NCBI GenBank assembly: GCA_935421135.1
Contig: OW285188.1
Span: forward strand, 13,679,233 to 13,743,232
Direction of reading: 5' to 3'
Source: Bugulina stolonifera
Lineage: Eukaryota; Bryozoa; Gymnolaemata; Cheilostomatida; Bugulidae
Length of the DNA: 64,000 nt
In this document: one piece after another, positions 25,994 to 40,900 of the stretch
Layout: every line of letters starts with the position of its first letter
How positions within the stretch are numbered: the stretch's first letter is position 1
The notes under the pieces: generated by a model
What the model saw: only the letters and a program-made list of their open reading frames with translations
The model's database searches: none
Told to the model about the DNA's origin: nothing
Made by a program: the position numbers and the translations under genes

Positions 25994-28900
25994 ATGGCTT
26001 CATCATCTGAACAAGACAAAGTGGAAGACCCAGCTGATGATGCTGAAGGAGATGAGGAAATTGAATCAGAAGGACTTTTTAAGGGTGTACTTTCTAAAAA
26101 GAATGTAAAATCCATCATATATGTATGTTATTTAGCCTACTAACTGTGGGTTGGCTGCCCTTAATGTATAATTTAGTGTAAATATGTGACTACAATTTAG
26201 CCTTCATTTGTATATAGAATTTAACTTGGTACCTGCAGGTATCAGTCATGTAATTCATGCTGTTTCTGTAGTCCAACTAACACAAAGGCGCATTGTAATT
26301 GCTTTTCAATTACTCTCTCCATAGAGTGTTGTTAAAGATGCAGACGTACAGAGGATGTTAGCTAACTCGTTGGCCGAAGATGCCAGTAAGCTGCAACCGG
26401 CTACTTATGAACCTAAGATGACCCGAGCCAAAATGAAGCAAGTACTTGCTGAAGATGGAAATGTGAGGCTGCCATATTGTGTTATATATAGCAAGAGTCT
26501 ATAACTGCAAAATACAATGGTTCTATTAAATGGTCTTATTTGTTGATTTAGTGGTCAATTTAGTGGTCAATAGGTATTCAAATTTATCATTTTTTCTAAA
26601 AGTGACTTCATGTAATTAATTTATGTTCCTTTAAAACTTTTTTTTCAGATCTTTCAAAAAGTGTTTTAACAATTCCAAGTATTACGCTGATATTGTATTA
26701 CAAGCTTACATAAAAGCAAATTGTGTTTTTTACAATAATGTGTTTTCTGTACAGATACCACATCCCTGGCCCCTATCCCCTATAAAAACATCTTCCCATC
26801 AAGTTAAGAAGACCTTCACTGAGCTGGAGTTTCCCGATGATGACGATGATGAAGATTATGATCCTGATAAGGATATCACTGCTGATGTTAGTAGATAGTT
26901 TATAATAAACTATATACGCAGGGGACCATTTTTGTTTGCAGAGGTTTTCAAGAAATTTAATACTGTTCTATTAGTTATGTGGATTTTAAAATTTTCTTCG
27001 TATATTAATTCATCAAAAGTTTATTAATTAGTGTTTTCAATTAAATCTTTTGTTTTGTACATCATTGGATTCAGTTTTTGAACTTATTTAACTTGGCTAA
27101 TGTGAGCAATTTCCAACAACTTAAATGTCACTTGAGTAAGTTTCTCACTTGGGCCTAGTGTAGTGTAGTGCAGTGCAGTGCAGTGCAGTGCAGTGCAGTG
27201 TAGTGTAGTGTAAATTGAAATTGTGGTCAGTGACCCCAAATTATTTTAAATGATCGTAGCATATTGACTCCAAAGAAGATAACTGTTAGAACCCTCTAGA
27301 ACGTGAATGTTCATTCCTATTGCAGAATTATAAGAAATGGTATCAGGTAGTTGTCATACGTCTTTTAAGACTCACCGTCATGCTGTTTGTTATCCACTGA
27401 TTTGTTGTTGCATGTCATAAGATCGACCATTGTACTTTTTCAACATGTATTACCCGATGCTGTTATGAATCAATTCACTTCTCATCTGTTTTAACACACT
27501 GCTCTAACTTCTAAATACTTATTATCATCTAACAACTAATTTCATTTGTTACTATATATCTGATATGACAGTTTTTTAGTGATTCTACAGATATTATCAC
27601 ACATGTAGTTATGCAGATAGTTATGCACATTTTAATCTGGCTTGTTATAACAAGTCCTGTCGTATATGACATTGTGTAACAGGCTGCTTCCATGTACATC
27701 ACGAGTATTTGTGTTGCAGATATCGGACTTATGCAGTGATGACGATGAAAGTAATCTGTCCATGCACACAAGTGATGTGGGTTCACCTTCGTGTACTAAC
27801 TCACCTGCTGTCAGCCAGAGTGCTGACCTTGTGCTACCTGTCATGCCTGCCAAGCATGAGAACTTGGTATGTATAGACGGATACCTGCTTGACACTAGTA
27901 GGTGTGCCTAAATGGTGTATACTTTACAACGGATTGCACTTTTATGTGATAAGTGGGTTTTATCTCTACACATAGATACACTATACACATGTGCCGTACG
28001 GCTGATATGTGACTTAGTTTGTAGATGTTACAAAATGGAACAATAGAAAAGGTATTGTACACAAATATTATGAAAACCTACAACTTGTAGGTCCTCTATT
28101 CCTTGCTAGAATTAAAGGGGTAAAGGAGACAATTATTCCTGCTTGAAAGTTTTAAAGGTCAGATAAAAGGTGCTGTTTGGTAAGCTAGATGGTGTTCTGT
28201 TTGTATAAATATTGCTGTATGTACAGTACAAATAGTGCTGTGTATTTTATACTTGCCTTATATTGCAGCCTCAAACCATCAGCTGTATGGGACCTCCTCC
28301 ACCAGTAAGAACATCTCAGGAGTCTGAGAGGAGATTCTTTGATGCTCTGGACCAGCTGGATCTGGTATGATCATTAATACAAATAGCTGTGTAATGAGAC
28401 CAAAAAACATGGTTGCAATATATTAGCTTGATTTATGGCTGTATGAAAATTTTTCGGTCTTTTCTAAAGTTGTACGTAGAATATTTTAACTTAGCAGACA
28501 TAAAATGTATACCTACTATATATTTGTTGTTGTTTTAATCTACAAGTTGGTGGTCATATCTAGCCTTACTATAATCTAGTGGTACTCTATATTTCTATAC
28601 TCTTGCAGTCTGACACTATAGCCAAAAGAACCAGATCTCAGTTACCTCTGACAGACACATCTATAGAAACTCTGGAAGCTGAGTTTGTTCCACCAGATAT
28701 AACTCTAGACATGTACGAAGATCCTGAGCAAGAGGAGGAGGATCCAGACTGGCAAGACTTCTTGAAGAATCTGATGAAAGATGGTATGGTCATTTTAGCT
28801 GGTTCTATAATTTCTTCCGATGCCCATTTATAGCCATGTTTAGTAAAGTTGATAGTTCTGTTTTGTACCTTGACAGATTTAAACCTTGAGGTATTATGGT

Positions 28901-31900
28901 TATTCATTTCATTGTTTAATATTAACAACTTTTTGTCGTTCAAATTTAAAATTTGGAATTCAGTAGATGATATGAAGTGTTCTAGTTGTTTTTCTGTACC
29001 ACATCACGTGTGCTCATAATATAGGCTACACATATACTGTATATGTTTATACATGTAGTCGTACATGTATAACAATAACTGGGAATGTACTATTATTCCT
29101 TGCTGTCTATCTTTTACTATCGGCATGCTGTCTATTCTCTCATGTATACATGTATATACAGATATACCAAATGACGACGATGATGATCCGGATGCTGACC
29201 CCGAGTATAATGTTTTGGCTGAACCTGAGGTGGAGGCTGAGGATGATCATGTGCTGCCTACCAGAGTTACTAGTAAGTTTATAAAATATTTATGTGATTT
29301 GTAAAATGTTATTATAAGTGGTAAATATATTCAATATCAGTTGTATGAATGTACATACATCATGTGCTTTACATTATAGTAATATCTGTGACCCAGAATC
29401 TTTATGGCATTTCTTGTTATCATTATATCAGAGTAGTTGCTTTATTTTACATTTACTTGATGAGTAAATGAGTGAGCTACAGTGCATTCACATAAAATGC
29501 TAGCGATTTGAGCTGTTAAATGCGTGACAGTGCTCCCATCACAGAATCTTCTGTAATTGTCTGCTCTTGCTAAACTGTCACTAATTTGGAGTTTTCACCC
29601 CCTCTGTTTGAATGCGTGTATTTTTATACAGTTATATACATGTATGTTTATTAGGACTACAGTTTGAAATATTGTAATATTGGTTTATTTAATAATTATC
29701 CAAGTCATGTTAATGTTGTTTCATCACTTTAGTATCTAACTGCATTCTTATTGACCACAACTACGTTGTATCTAAACAGAAATAACATTTATCTTTTGTA
29801 ATTATACAGAGAGTGAGATAAATCATCTGATGGATGAGTTATATGAACACGACTCACAAGATAATGATGAAGACAGTCAGGATGCGTCTGTGCCTTCCTT
29901 TAACAAACCTAAACCTCTTCCCATCAAGTAAGTTAGTGCGTCCCACTATTATGGTGATATTCATAGTAGAACCTTAGCTATTTGGACGTCTGACTAATAC
30001 AGTGTATATGTACGACACAATAACACTCTTTTCCGGATCTTTCTGTTTTTCAACTATTTAGAAAGTTGGATTATTCGGAAGCCGTTTTGTTTCTACCACT
30101 AGTTCAAGTACTTGTAGTATCTGTACTTGTTAATCTAGTTCATTTATAAAGATTTTATCCATCCTTTAGTTCTTGTTTTTGTAGTTCTGAGTTAATTCTG
30201 TATGCAGGAAGATATTTGCCAACAGTAAACCATTCTCGTCATAGCTTGCTTTGAACCTGTAAATACTACAACTGGTTGTTACTAATATTGCAGTAAGTCG
30301 ATGACGGTGAGGAAGTTAATTGATATACGTGAACCATCAAAGGAGTTTGCTGAACCACTTCCTTTCAAACCAAAGAGGATTGTTGAGACAGCTCAGGCTC
30401 CACCAGAACCACAGCTGCCGACATTGACGGCGTTTGAGAGGAGACAACTTACCCGCCAGATGCAATGCGTGAGTGGAACATCACTGTGCTGTGATTTTAA
30501 TGGTTTTGCTCACCTTTTACAAGGCATATGTATGGAGTAGAACAACCCATAGTCATAACAAAATAAGACAAGTGTACAGCATACTTTTTGGGAACCAGCA
30601 AATGTATACCTTTTATCTCTATTACATGTACATGTACATACCTCATATTATATAAATCTACATTGCAGTTTGTTCAGATACTGGCACAACAGGCTATCCT
30701 AGCCCAAGCTCCTGCTCCAAAGCTGCATAACCAATCAGTTCATTTTCTTGTAAGTGTTTGTCAATTATATCGCTATTGCAACCTTTTTTATGTACCTGAA
30801 ACCTTCTCTAAGATATTAGCTGTTTATATTATGTATGGTATCTCAGCATGTTGAGCTTCTCATTGGATTGAGCTGGTGTAAGGTAAGAGGCAATGATGCT
30901 AGTCTCTCCTCTATCTGTTGTAGAGAGAGTTGAATGCTTTCTATAATGCTAGTCCTGCTGGGAAAAACAGCATGTTCAACGTGTGCAATCTGATGCTGGC
31001 TTTAGATCTTACGTCTAGGAATATACCGGTGAGTGAGTGACGATTCATCCCGCTTTACTTATGTTGTACACCGCTAGATAGATGACTACTGTTACAGTAC
31101 CATTGAGTTACTAATGGAGGTGATGTGACTGAGCTCTGTGTCTTTAGGAAACATGATTGGTTTGTTCCCGTGACATGGAGGTGTCGTATAGTTGTATCGG
31201 CATTTAAATCCACAACGGTTGTTAGTAGGCTAATAGCCAACCTATCTGCGGGCTGAAACATGTCATTGATTTTCAGTCTTTGTACAAGAATTCATAATTT
31301 GGTTCCATTCTAATTGAGATCATCAAATTGTTTACTGTGGACTACTCTATGTGGCTATTGACAGGCCGACGTCGAAGACAAAGGGGAGAAAAAAGGTGTC
31401 AACACTTTACTGACAGGTCAGCAGAGGAGTACCTTAGCACTGTCTCCAGTCTGTATGTATCCAGAGCTTCTGCCTTCTCACCAGTTTAAGGGATACTATA
31501 AGACTACCAGAGCAGCTTTCCATCACTCTGAGGACGTGTAAGTTACTTGTTAGTCAAGTTGTCCGTCTGAAAATGCTGCACCAGAAAAAAGTTTTAATTT
31601 GCAAACACTTTCAGCTTAAAGATGACATCACGTTTCATGTAATATTGCGTATTTATGTGGTATCAGCTAATGTGCAGCAAGTTATTGGCATCTCTGGCAA
31701 TGTGATGTCCAACATAACAGTTTAAAACACAAATAACTCGTGATATTGTGTTGTAGGTTGATCTGCCTGGGGTTGCATGAATTTGAACGCTACAAGAACA
31801 AGTGTCAGCTGATCAGCAAGTACCTGTTACCAGTTTTCTCTCCCATTACCATAAGCACTCGTATAAACAATCAGTCAAAGACGCAAAAGATGAATAAAAC

Positions 31901-34900
31901 AACTATTGGGGTATTTACACTTGACTATGTTACTAGTATTTGTTTTACACGTTGTGTATATCGCAGTAGATGAGTACTTATACTACCATATGTTTTACAT
32001 GTTGTGTATATTGTGGTAGATGAGAGAGATACGTACTATACTAATCACATTTCATTCCATGTAATGGTGTTCTTACAGCTGTACAAATGTAAAGGTATCA
32101 TTCCTGGGCTCATAGAATTTGCTAGACAAACAAAGTTAGATAATATAATGCAGGCACCAGTTGACCAACACTATGAGTCATATTATCCAGACTGGCTGAA
32201 GGTAAGTCCCCACTTCTATTCTAAAATACCACCAATCAGATAAAACTGCTGTTTCATTGTTTCCTTGGAGAATTGAGTATTTCCATTTTAAGCAAATATA
32301 GTTCTACACTCTACAGTATGCGCATGTGCATACATGTTCATTTTTGGAGAATATTATTTAGGAAACTTGCCCATAAGCAATATTCATATCAATTAACTTC
32401 TTCGTGCTCTCTGCATTCAAATGGTCCATATTTTATATCTATGGAAAAGCATATTCTTCATTTGACTTCATCTAAGCAGATTTTATGTCTAAGACTTAGC
32501 TTCCATTTTCTACTGATAATTGCATGTACACAGTCTGAAACAGATATGGCTGCATGGTACATTTATTTTAGAATATTGTGAAGAAAGACATGGTAATAAC
32601 GGATGACAGTATAGCTGCGAATACGTTACTCGCTACCATTGTAGACAAACCGTCTATTACCAGCACTCAATCTAGTCAATCCACTGCAGTAGCTGACTCT
32701 ATGGATATAAATACTAATACAGATACTTCTACTGCTGACTCCACAACCATAGTTCATCAACCGACTACCAGTACTCCTACAGTTTCCTCTGTAACCACTG
32801 GTGCTGTAGTAGATACACAAACTCATGGAAATCAGGTGACGCCTGCAGACGTGCCCCCATTGGTACATAAGACAGATAATTCACAAGCAAGGGGTTTGGT
32901 GTTACCAACAACATTAAACGTTCAGACTCAACCAGACTCTGACACCCCATTGGTGGAGCACTCGGAGTCTAGCATGCTCGGTATTCTCTCAGATATGAGT
33001 AGAGCGTTCAGCAGCAGTGAACGGTCAGCAGACGTATCTAATGTACCACACAATCTTACTCTAGTCACGCCCACTAAAAGAATCAGGGCATCACTACTAT
33101 CTCCTGGTAGTTCTCCATCACCCAAGAAATACAGGAGACTAATGACATCCCCTCTTAAAACTCCAGGTATCGTCAAGCAAACATCAGCATGGGCATTTTG
33201 TATGACTTGCTAATATTGTTATATATTAATTTAGTGAGAACTACCAAGTTTTGTATATAAACCTGTCCTATAACTGTTTACTCTCTCATAATTTCTTTAA
33301 ATGACAGCAATATACTGTGCTTATGTAGACCAATTGTTCATGTCAACTTTCAATCCTCTCTAGCTTTTCACGAACTGCTTGAGCTGCATATTTGGGAGTT
33401 ATTGACACATGGTTGTTATTATAATAATATCTTTTATAAGTAAGACGTCTGCTCTTTTTCAGAGAAGGTGTATGAACCGATAGATAAAGACTGGAAGATG
33501 AGAAAGCACAGTCCTAGAAGAATGGAGCTACGGTCTAAAGTCCATTCTATCATGCCGAAATCATTTGTGGCTACTGGTGAGGCTATTGTAATAATAATAA
33601 TAATAATAAAACTTTGCTTCATTTCATATTGAAAGTTGTCAAATCAGCTTCTAATGAGATTGATAGCTGGCTGACTAACTTATAGTTACAGAGTTATGTT
33701 TTTACTCCATTCACCATTTACATGATGTATATACATTTATACCTAACATGGATATATATGTACATATACATGTACATGTGCATGTATATATATATATAAT
33801 TATATATATGTAGATCTACATGCTTATGTATCATTAGTTGCTAGCACACAACTGTATACATCACAATGCAACATATCACTGTCAAACCTGAATTCATTTG
33901 TTAGCCTGTGCTTATTTAGACAATAATTGTTATACCAAATGGAATGGTACAATTGTAGTGTATAATCAGTCGCCCACAAAGAAAGCTGCTAAGGCTATCA
34001 GTGATAAAGCGTTGAATAGAGCTACTCAGATAACCAAGTATCAATCTCCGTTGAAACGAGCGCCAGCTGATGCAGAGAAACCCACTGATTCTGCAGCTAA
34101 AGAAACCAGCGCTAAACCAGCGGGTAAGAGAGACTGTGTAAATGCTCAATTGTATTTCTCACTTCCTCATAACTTTGCACACCTGCAACAATTGTAGAAT
34201 ATTCATACGCTATAGCTCAAACTAACAAAACTATAGCCCAAACTAACAGAACTATAATATAGCCCGAACTAACATTTATTCAGATTTGAATTGTTTCTGG
34301 AATTGTTGTGTTTGTTGTTTAGCTGCGTTAACTAAAAGAACAAAGAAGAAGGTAACTCTACCAGATGATGAAGATGACTTGCTGTCTGCAATGATTGAGG
34401 AGACGGGCTCTGCGAAGTGAGTGCATGTCTGAGTTAACTACTTATAGGTGTTAGTAGTGAGAGTAGAAGTGGTAGTAGTGATAGTAGTAGTGATAGAGTA
34501 GTAGTATCGGTAGTAGTGATAGTAGTAGTGATAGTAGTAGTGATAGTAGTAGTGGTAGAGTAGTAGTAGCGGTAGTAGTGATAGTAGTAGTGGTAGAGTA
34601 GTAGTAGTGGTAGTAGTGATAGTAGTAGTGGTGGTAGTAGCGGTAGTAGTTGCGGTACTAGTAGCGGTAGTAGTGATAGTAGTGGTAGTAGTAGTGGTAG
34701 TAGTAGCGGTAGTAGTAGCGGTAGTAGTAGTGGTAGTAGTAGTAGTAGTAGTGGTAGTAGTAGTGGTAGTAGTAGTGGTAGTAGTGATAGTAGTAGTGTT
34801 AGTAGTAGTGGTAGTAGTGATAGTAGTAGTGGTAGCAGTAGTGGTAGTAGTAGTGGTAGTAGTAGTGGTAGTAGTAGTGGTAGTAGTGATAGTAGTAGTG

Positions 34901-37900
34901 GTAGTAGTAGTGGTAGTAGTAGTGGTAGTAGTAGTGGTAGTAGTGATAGTAGTAGTGGTAGCAGTAGTGATAGTAGTAGTGGTAGCAGTAGTGGTAGTAG
35001 TAGTGGTAGTAGTAGTGGTAGTGCTAATAGGAGTAGTACTGGTAGTAACAGTACATTAGTACAAGTGGGCATAGTAGCCATACAGCTGACTATTAGATAT
35101 TTGGTAGTTAGTAGCTTGGAGTGGTACTTGTGTGCTATGTTAGTACTCATTGCCCAATCAATCAGTCAATTGAGCTACTTCTATCACTACTTCTATTCTA
35201 TTTGTTGCATATATATTCCACTGTTTCAACTATTCCACTTTCATAATCCAAAGACATTCTGTATCTTTCATGACATATTTATAGTTGCAAAAGTATATTA
35301 ATACGGTATCATGTTCTAATACTAGTTGATTAGTATACCTACAAGTTCTGTCGCTCCCATCACAGGTCCAAGTCTTCTAGAAAGCACAGATACATAGCAT
35401 GCCTGGCTCCAGATATCATTGAAACCGACCCTCAGGTAATTTATAATTACACTTACTCATGTATGTGTACATAATTACACTTACTCATGTATGTGTACAT
35501 ACTTATACTTACTCATGTATGTGTACATACTTACACTTACTCATGTATGTGTACATACTTATACTTACTCATGTATGTGTACATACTTACACTTACTCAT
35601 GTATGTGTACATACTTATACTTACTCATGTATGTGTCCATACTTATACTTACTCATGTATGTGTACATACTTACACTTACTCATGTATGTGTACATACTT
35701 ACACTTACTCATCTATGTGTACATACTTATACTTACTCATGTATGTGTCCATACTTACACTTACTCATGTATGTGTACATACTTACACTTACTCACGTAT
35801 GTGTCCATACTTACACTTACTCATGTATGTGTACATACTTACACTTACTCATGTATGTGTACATACTTACACTTACTCATGTATGTGTACATACTTACAC
35901 TTACTCATGTATGTGTCCATACTTATACTTACTCATGTATGTGTCCATACTTACACTTATACTTGTTAATGTTTTATCGAACGTTTCTTTTTCATTAGTT
36001 TGATTGGCCACAGCTGACACAGCTACATGTACATAATGATTTGACTAGCTGACTGACACATTTACTATACTATACTTGTGTGCAACTGCACCGTTCTGTA
36101 CATGATTGTATTATATATGCTTTATGTTGAAAATTTTATTTTCACAGAAAATCGAAAGAGAAGATTTATTCTCCCGATGGTATATAGACAAAGTCAAGGA
36201 AACACTCGGAGAATTCTCAACTGAATATGCAGAGTTTCTGCAGGCACTCATAGCGTTTGGTAAACAAAGGAAGAACCCCGCCATTGTAAGTTTGCTTTAA
36301 TATACATCACATAATTATACTATGGTATTATATAATAGTCTTACTTAACTGTATAATCTACTGTATAAATTATTATAGATAGAATGTTTATAATAGGGAA
36401 TGAAATTATCCGATATATTGCAATTAATATAGAAATACATGATGTTGTATTGCGTACTACAATTGGGTCACTGCGATTATAATACAGCTTCTGATTGGCT
36501 CGTTGTTCTGGAAGGTCCTGGATTATCCCCACTTGCTGTGAACGCCGTAGCGGTGGTGTGTGATTGTGACATCATTGTCGACTTTCTGTTTTTATCTTTT
36601 GCCGACCGACAACATAACATGACGGACAGCTCATTTCTAAACTTAGGACCGGCTACGCAGTAGAGGAAGAAGTTGATGCTGTGATTTAGGTACAGAAGTA
36701 CTCGAGATATCTGACGAGTTAATGTATACTTGGCCATATCCTTTGGGTTCGACAAATCAAAATATGGTTTTCCTTTTTCACGAATGATTTGTAGCACGAC
36801 TGTCGGTGCAGTCAGCAGAAGGAATGCGCACGTTATACTCAGTAACATTATCGTCAGCTTCTGCGATCCACCAGTATTACTTGATCTCCTAAAATGGTCG
36901 GTCATATTTCGCCGTCTCTGGTTTGCTCTGGTCACAAATGCTATTATGATAATGTTCATCAGCAGTAAAACTATAAATGGGACGAAACTATAAACTGCAG
37001 CATCAACCCATGGCCATACATCGGCATAGAATGACTCATAGCTTCCTTTAGCGGTACATCTTTGATCCTTGTATTCGGTAGTAAAGAAGATATGAGCATT
37101 AATTCCTGCACATATAAATATTACTATCAAAAGAGCAATTATTGCGGTTTTTCTGGTTCTCATGCGTGCTTTCATTGGATATGCAACGATTATTAGTTTA
37201 TCCAATGTCATAATGACTAATATCCATACAGCGATATCAAAGCTCCAATAAGACAGAAAGTTGACAACTGAACATGCTGCCGGGCTTACATTGAGTATCT
37301 CTATTCTAAATATCTCAATGACCCATCTACGAAGGCATCCAAACACAAGCACCATTGTGTCAGCGATAGCTAATGCTGCCATATAGAATGTAGTGGATGA
37401 TGACCTCATTTTCTTCTGTACCATTACAGCAAAACTGAGCATGTTCCCAGCACATCCGAGGATAAACAGAGCCCCAAGCACATATTTACCTATATTCTCG
37501 GATGCTTTGTATTGAGCATCTGCTGTTACAGCATTCCAGTAAGCCTATTGAAACATAGCAAATATCCTAATTAACTTGTTGAAATATGCTAATAGCAAGC
37601 TTTACAATAAGCCTATTCAACTACAAAATCCCAATAAGCTACACCGTAGTTGAAATACATGATCATAATTGTACATAATTATGTACAATATGTACATGAT
37701 AAAATACAGAATCTCAACAAGCCTGTTAATATACAGAATCCCACAGTCTAATTGGTTAGATTTACAAGTTAACTACTACACTATCTTGCTCCCCTATATA
37801 TTTATTTGGAAAAGGGACAGGACATTATCCCAATGCAGTCAAACTGATGTTTGTCGGTTTTTTGTGTTTGTTTGTTTGTTTGTTCTGAACAATCCAAAGG

Positions 37901-40900
37901 AGGTGATGATGTGGCCCAGGTGCGCTGTAGCAGAGCTTATGAAAGCGCCAGCCCAAAACAGTTTACAATGTTATAATGACTAATATCCATACAGCAATAT
38001 CAAAGCTCTAATAAGACAGAAACAGCTGAACATGCTGCCGGGCTAATGTGTTATGTGTAATATATATGACACAGTTGTACACATAGGTATTGTTTCAATC
38101 ATGGTGGTCTACCAATATTCATTTCAAAAGGATAGTCTTTCAGTTCTAACATAAATTATTATTTCTGGATTGAATTTGTAGTTTCCCCTATTACATGTTT
38201 CTACATACATGTAGAGTGGTGCATGGGCAATTTCCTAAGCACCCTTTATTATAATAGAGTACATCATTATATCACCTACCTGTTCTGCCACAGATGTATT
38301 TGTGTCTGACATAACGTTAATCTTATCTTCCCAACAACCTCTATTTTATACCTGCAATGGGTAACATTGCGCTGTGTAGTCCACACATACATGTAGTACG
38401 TGACTGTGATGTTTGGCTGCCGATGTAGATATTGATAGCTGATAAATACTAGTATAATACCACTTGCTATAAAATTGTTGGATGTTGTAAATATATTATA
38501 GTGTCTGCAAGGTACCCTTTGATAGCGGAACATAGTATATACATATTTACAAGAAACAGTTTGATTAATGATACCATAAAACTCAAACATGGTAGTAGTG
38601 AACAGTACTGTGCACTATTTCAGTAGACCGAGACAGTGAGATTCATGTTTTTGGTTGAGGCTATTCAAAAGTAAACTTCTCCTGCTTAAGTTTTGAAAAG
38701 GAAAGAAGGCCATGTCATTTACTGTTCAGTGCTAGCTGCACATACCTCCATTTTTGCTTCGAAGTAGGTTGTTAGGTATGTACACTTTCGGACTTGGTCA
38801 ATAACATTATATTATATTGCATGTATTTAGTCAAACTATTTCAATATTTTAATATAAGGAATGTCATGTATGTAGGCTTACCTGATTAGGGTTGTCTTGA
38901 AAAGTTAAAATACCCAAGTGAAAGCGACATGCAAACTGATCTCATTCTAAATTCATACAAATCCAATTGATCAACGGCCATCTTAAATATGCTAATCATT
39001 TCTCTATATCTACAAGTCTTACACACAATGTTTGTTTTTCATAAGCTATGAGCAATTTATAGAGCTAATTAATTGATTGATATATCTATGGAGTCATGTG
39101 TTATAATGATAGAGTAGGTTTCCAGTTCAAATTCATTTGCGCTATTATAGTCCAAATAGATATACATGTACATGACTGTCCACTCAATGATGTCAGGCTA
39201 TCACCAGTATAGAGTTGTCCTGCCTTATGTTTGAGATCAATCACAGGTTTATAGTAACAGTAATCAGTTAGTGACAAAGAAAATAAAGCAGTATAAGTCT
39301 ATTAGTATAATTTGAGCCCAGTTGAGGGCTGACAACTCCCAATTTAGTGGCAGTGAATAGCCTTGGTTAAGTCTTTGTATGTAGAGAATAGTAAAGTAAT
39401 TGCAAATATGATGGTTATGCACTTGATATAGCCCAGAAGTTGGAAACCATGGTCCTATTGTGCCTTCATTCGTTCTGGATATACATTATTTGTAGTAGGC
39501 GTCTAAACAGTATCAGATCTAATTGGATTTGTCATTGTTTAGGATGTGTCTATTACATTTTATAGCTATTATTTGTTTTATTGTTGCAGTAAATGCATAT
39601 TGTTTTTTCAGTTTTACGAGGAGCTCAAAAGTACGATACTGAAAGGGCGGGAAGAGCTGTTACAAGGTTTTGCAGCGTTTCTATTACCCGCTCAGGCAGT
39701 TGCATGTGGTATGCAATGTTACAAGGCATGCATTCAGTTTAACCAAGCCAGGAGATTCCTGCGAAAAGTTGAGGTAAGCATCTTTTTGGCCATCCTATTC
39801 TATGAGCATCATAAACTGAAGCTTGTAGGAGGGAAGGGTGGGCTGTGAATAAAAATGTTCAATTCCCACAACAGGAGTGTGTGAGACTTGAACCTGTGAC
39901 CCTGAGGTCTATACATCAATACCATACTGGTACCTAGTACTTTGTCATCAGCCATACTTTTATTTATTTACTCACTTCATATTTGTTGCTCTAACAAACA
40001 AAATATTTCTCAGACATACATTGGAGACCGGAATAAACTAACTAAACTAAATAGTATTGGTGACCTAAGCATTGTTGATGCAAATGTATGATATAAATGT
40101 TTAGCTGTTGCTCCGCGGACTTGTTACCATGTTATCATCTTAAATTGCTTGATTTGAAAATTAACTTTTATCATAGTTAGGTATTTTGGTTTCTAAATAG
40201 GAGAATGGTAATTGGTGTGTCAACAGAAAACGGCTGCATGTATTAGGAAGTTTTGAGCCAACCAAATATTTTTTCATTCTCCTGCCATTTCTTCTAAATC
40301 TCTAATGACCCCTTTACAGGTATACTTTGGTGCTGCATCTAAAACGTTCCAAAAGTTAATCAAGTTACTCAGCCCTCAGAATTCTGCTCAAACATCCACA
40401 ACTGACTTGCGGACAGCCATCACTACTTTGCTCAAGTCCCATCCTGCACTACTAGAAGATTTTACCAACTTTTTTCCTGATGCCCCTCCTCCGAAAAGGT
40501 TCGTGTGTTGACATTTAATCACAGAGATGTCAGAGGCTCATCTAAATGTATCTAGGTCTAGATGAACTATTATTAAATAGAATTGTGAATGCCTGTAACT
40601 TGATTCACCTGATGAGATTCTGTAATTGCAATATGTAACCATTGACTTGTTTATTCAGGCATAAGGAAGATTACGAAGAGATGGACCTAACTGAGTATGA
40701 TGACGAAACTGTGATAGATGAATTTGAAGAGGTAATTGGTATCCAATACAATGATTGTGATGTTTATGATGAGTTGACAATGTACATTCAGTAATAGTTA
40801 TACATGTAGGTTATTATAACCTAGGCACCCATAAGATAGCGATTGTGATACAAAGTTGTACTCTGCTGTTTTCTGCCGTTTTATATCCTATCATAATCAA

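Noticed and set aside
34434..35150. 238-codon minus-strand Leu/Pro-rich and 150-codon plus-strand Val-rich frames
   Set aside because: Translation of the (AGT/GGT)n array; they follow the repeat exactly and have no splice or start context.
35459..36003. Three overlapping 160-179-codon plus-strand frames
   Set aside because: Product of the 28-bp minisatellite reading open in all frames.
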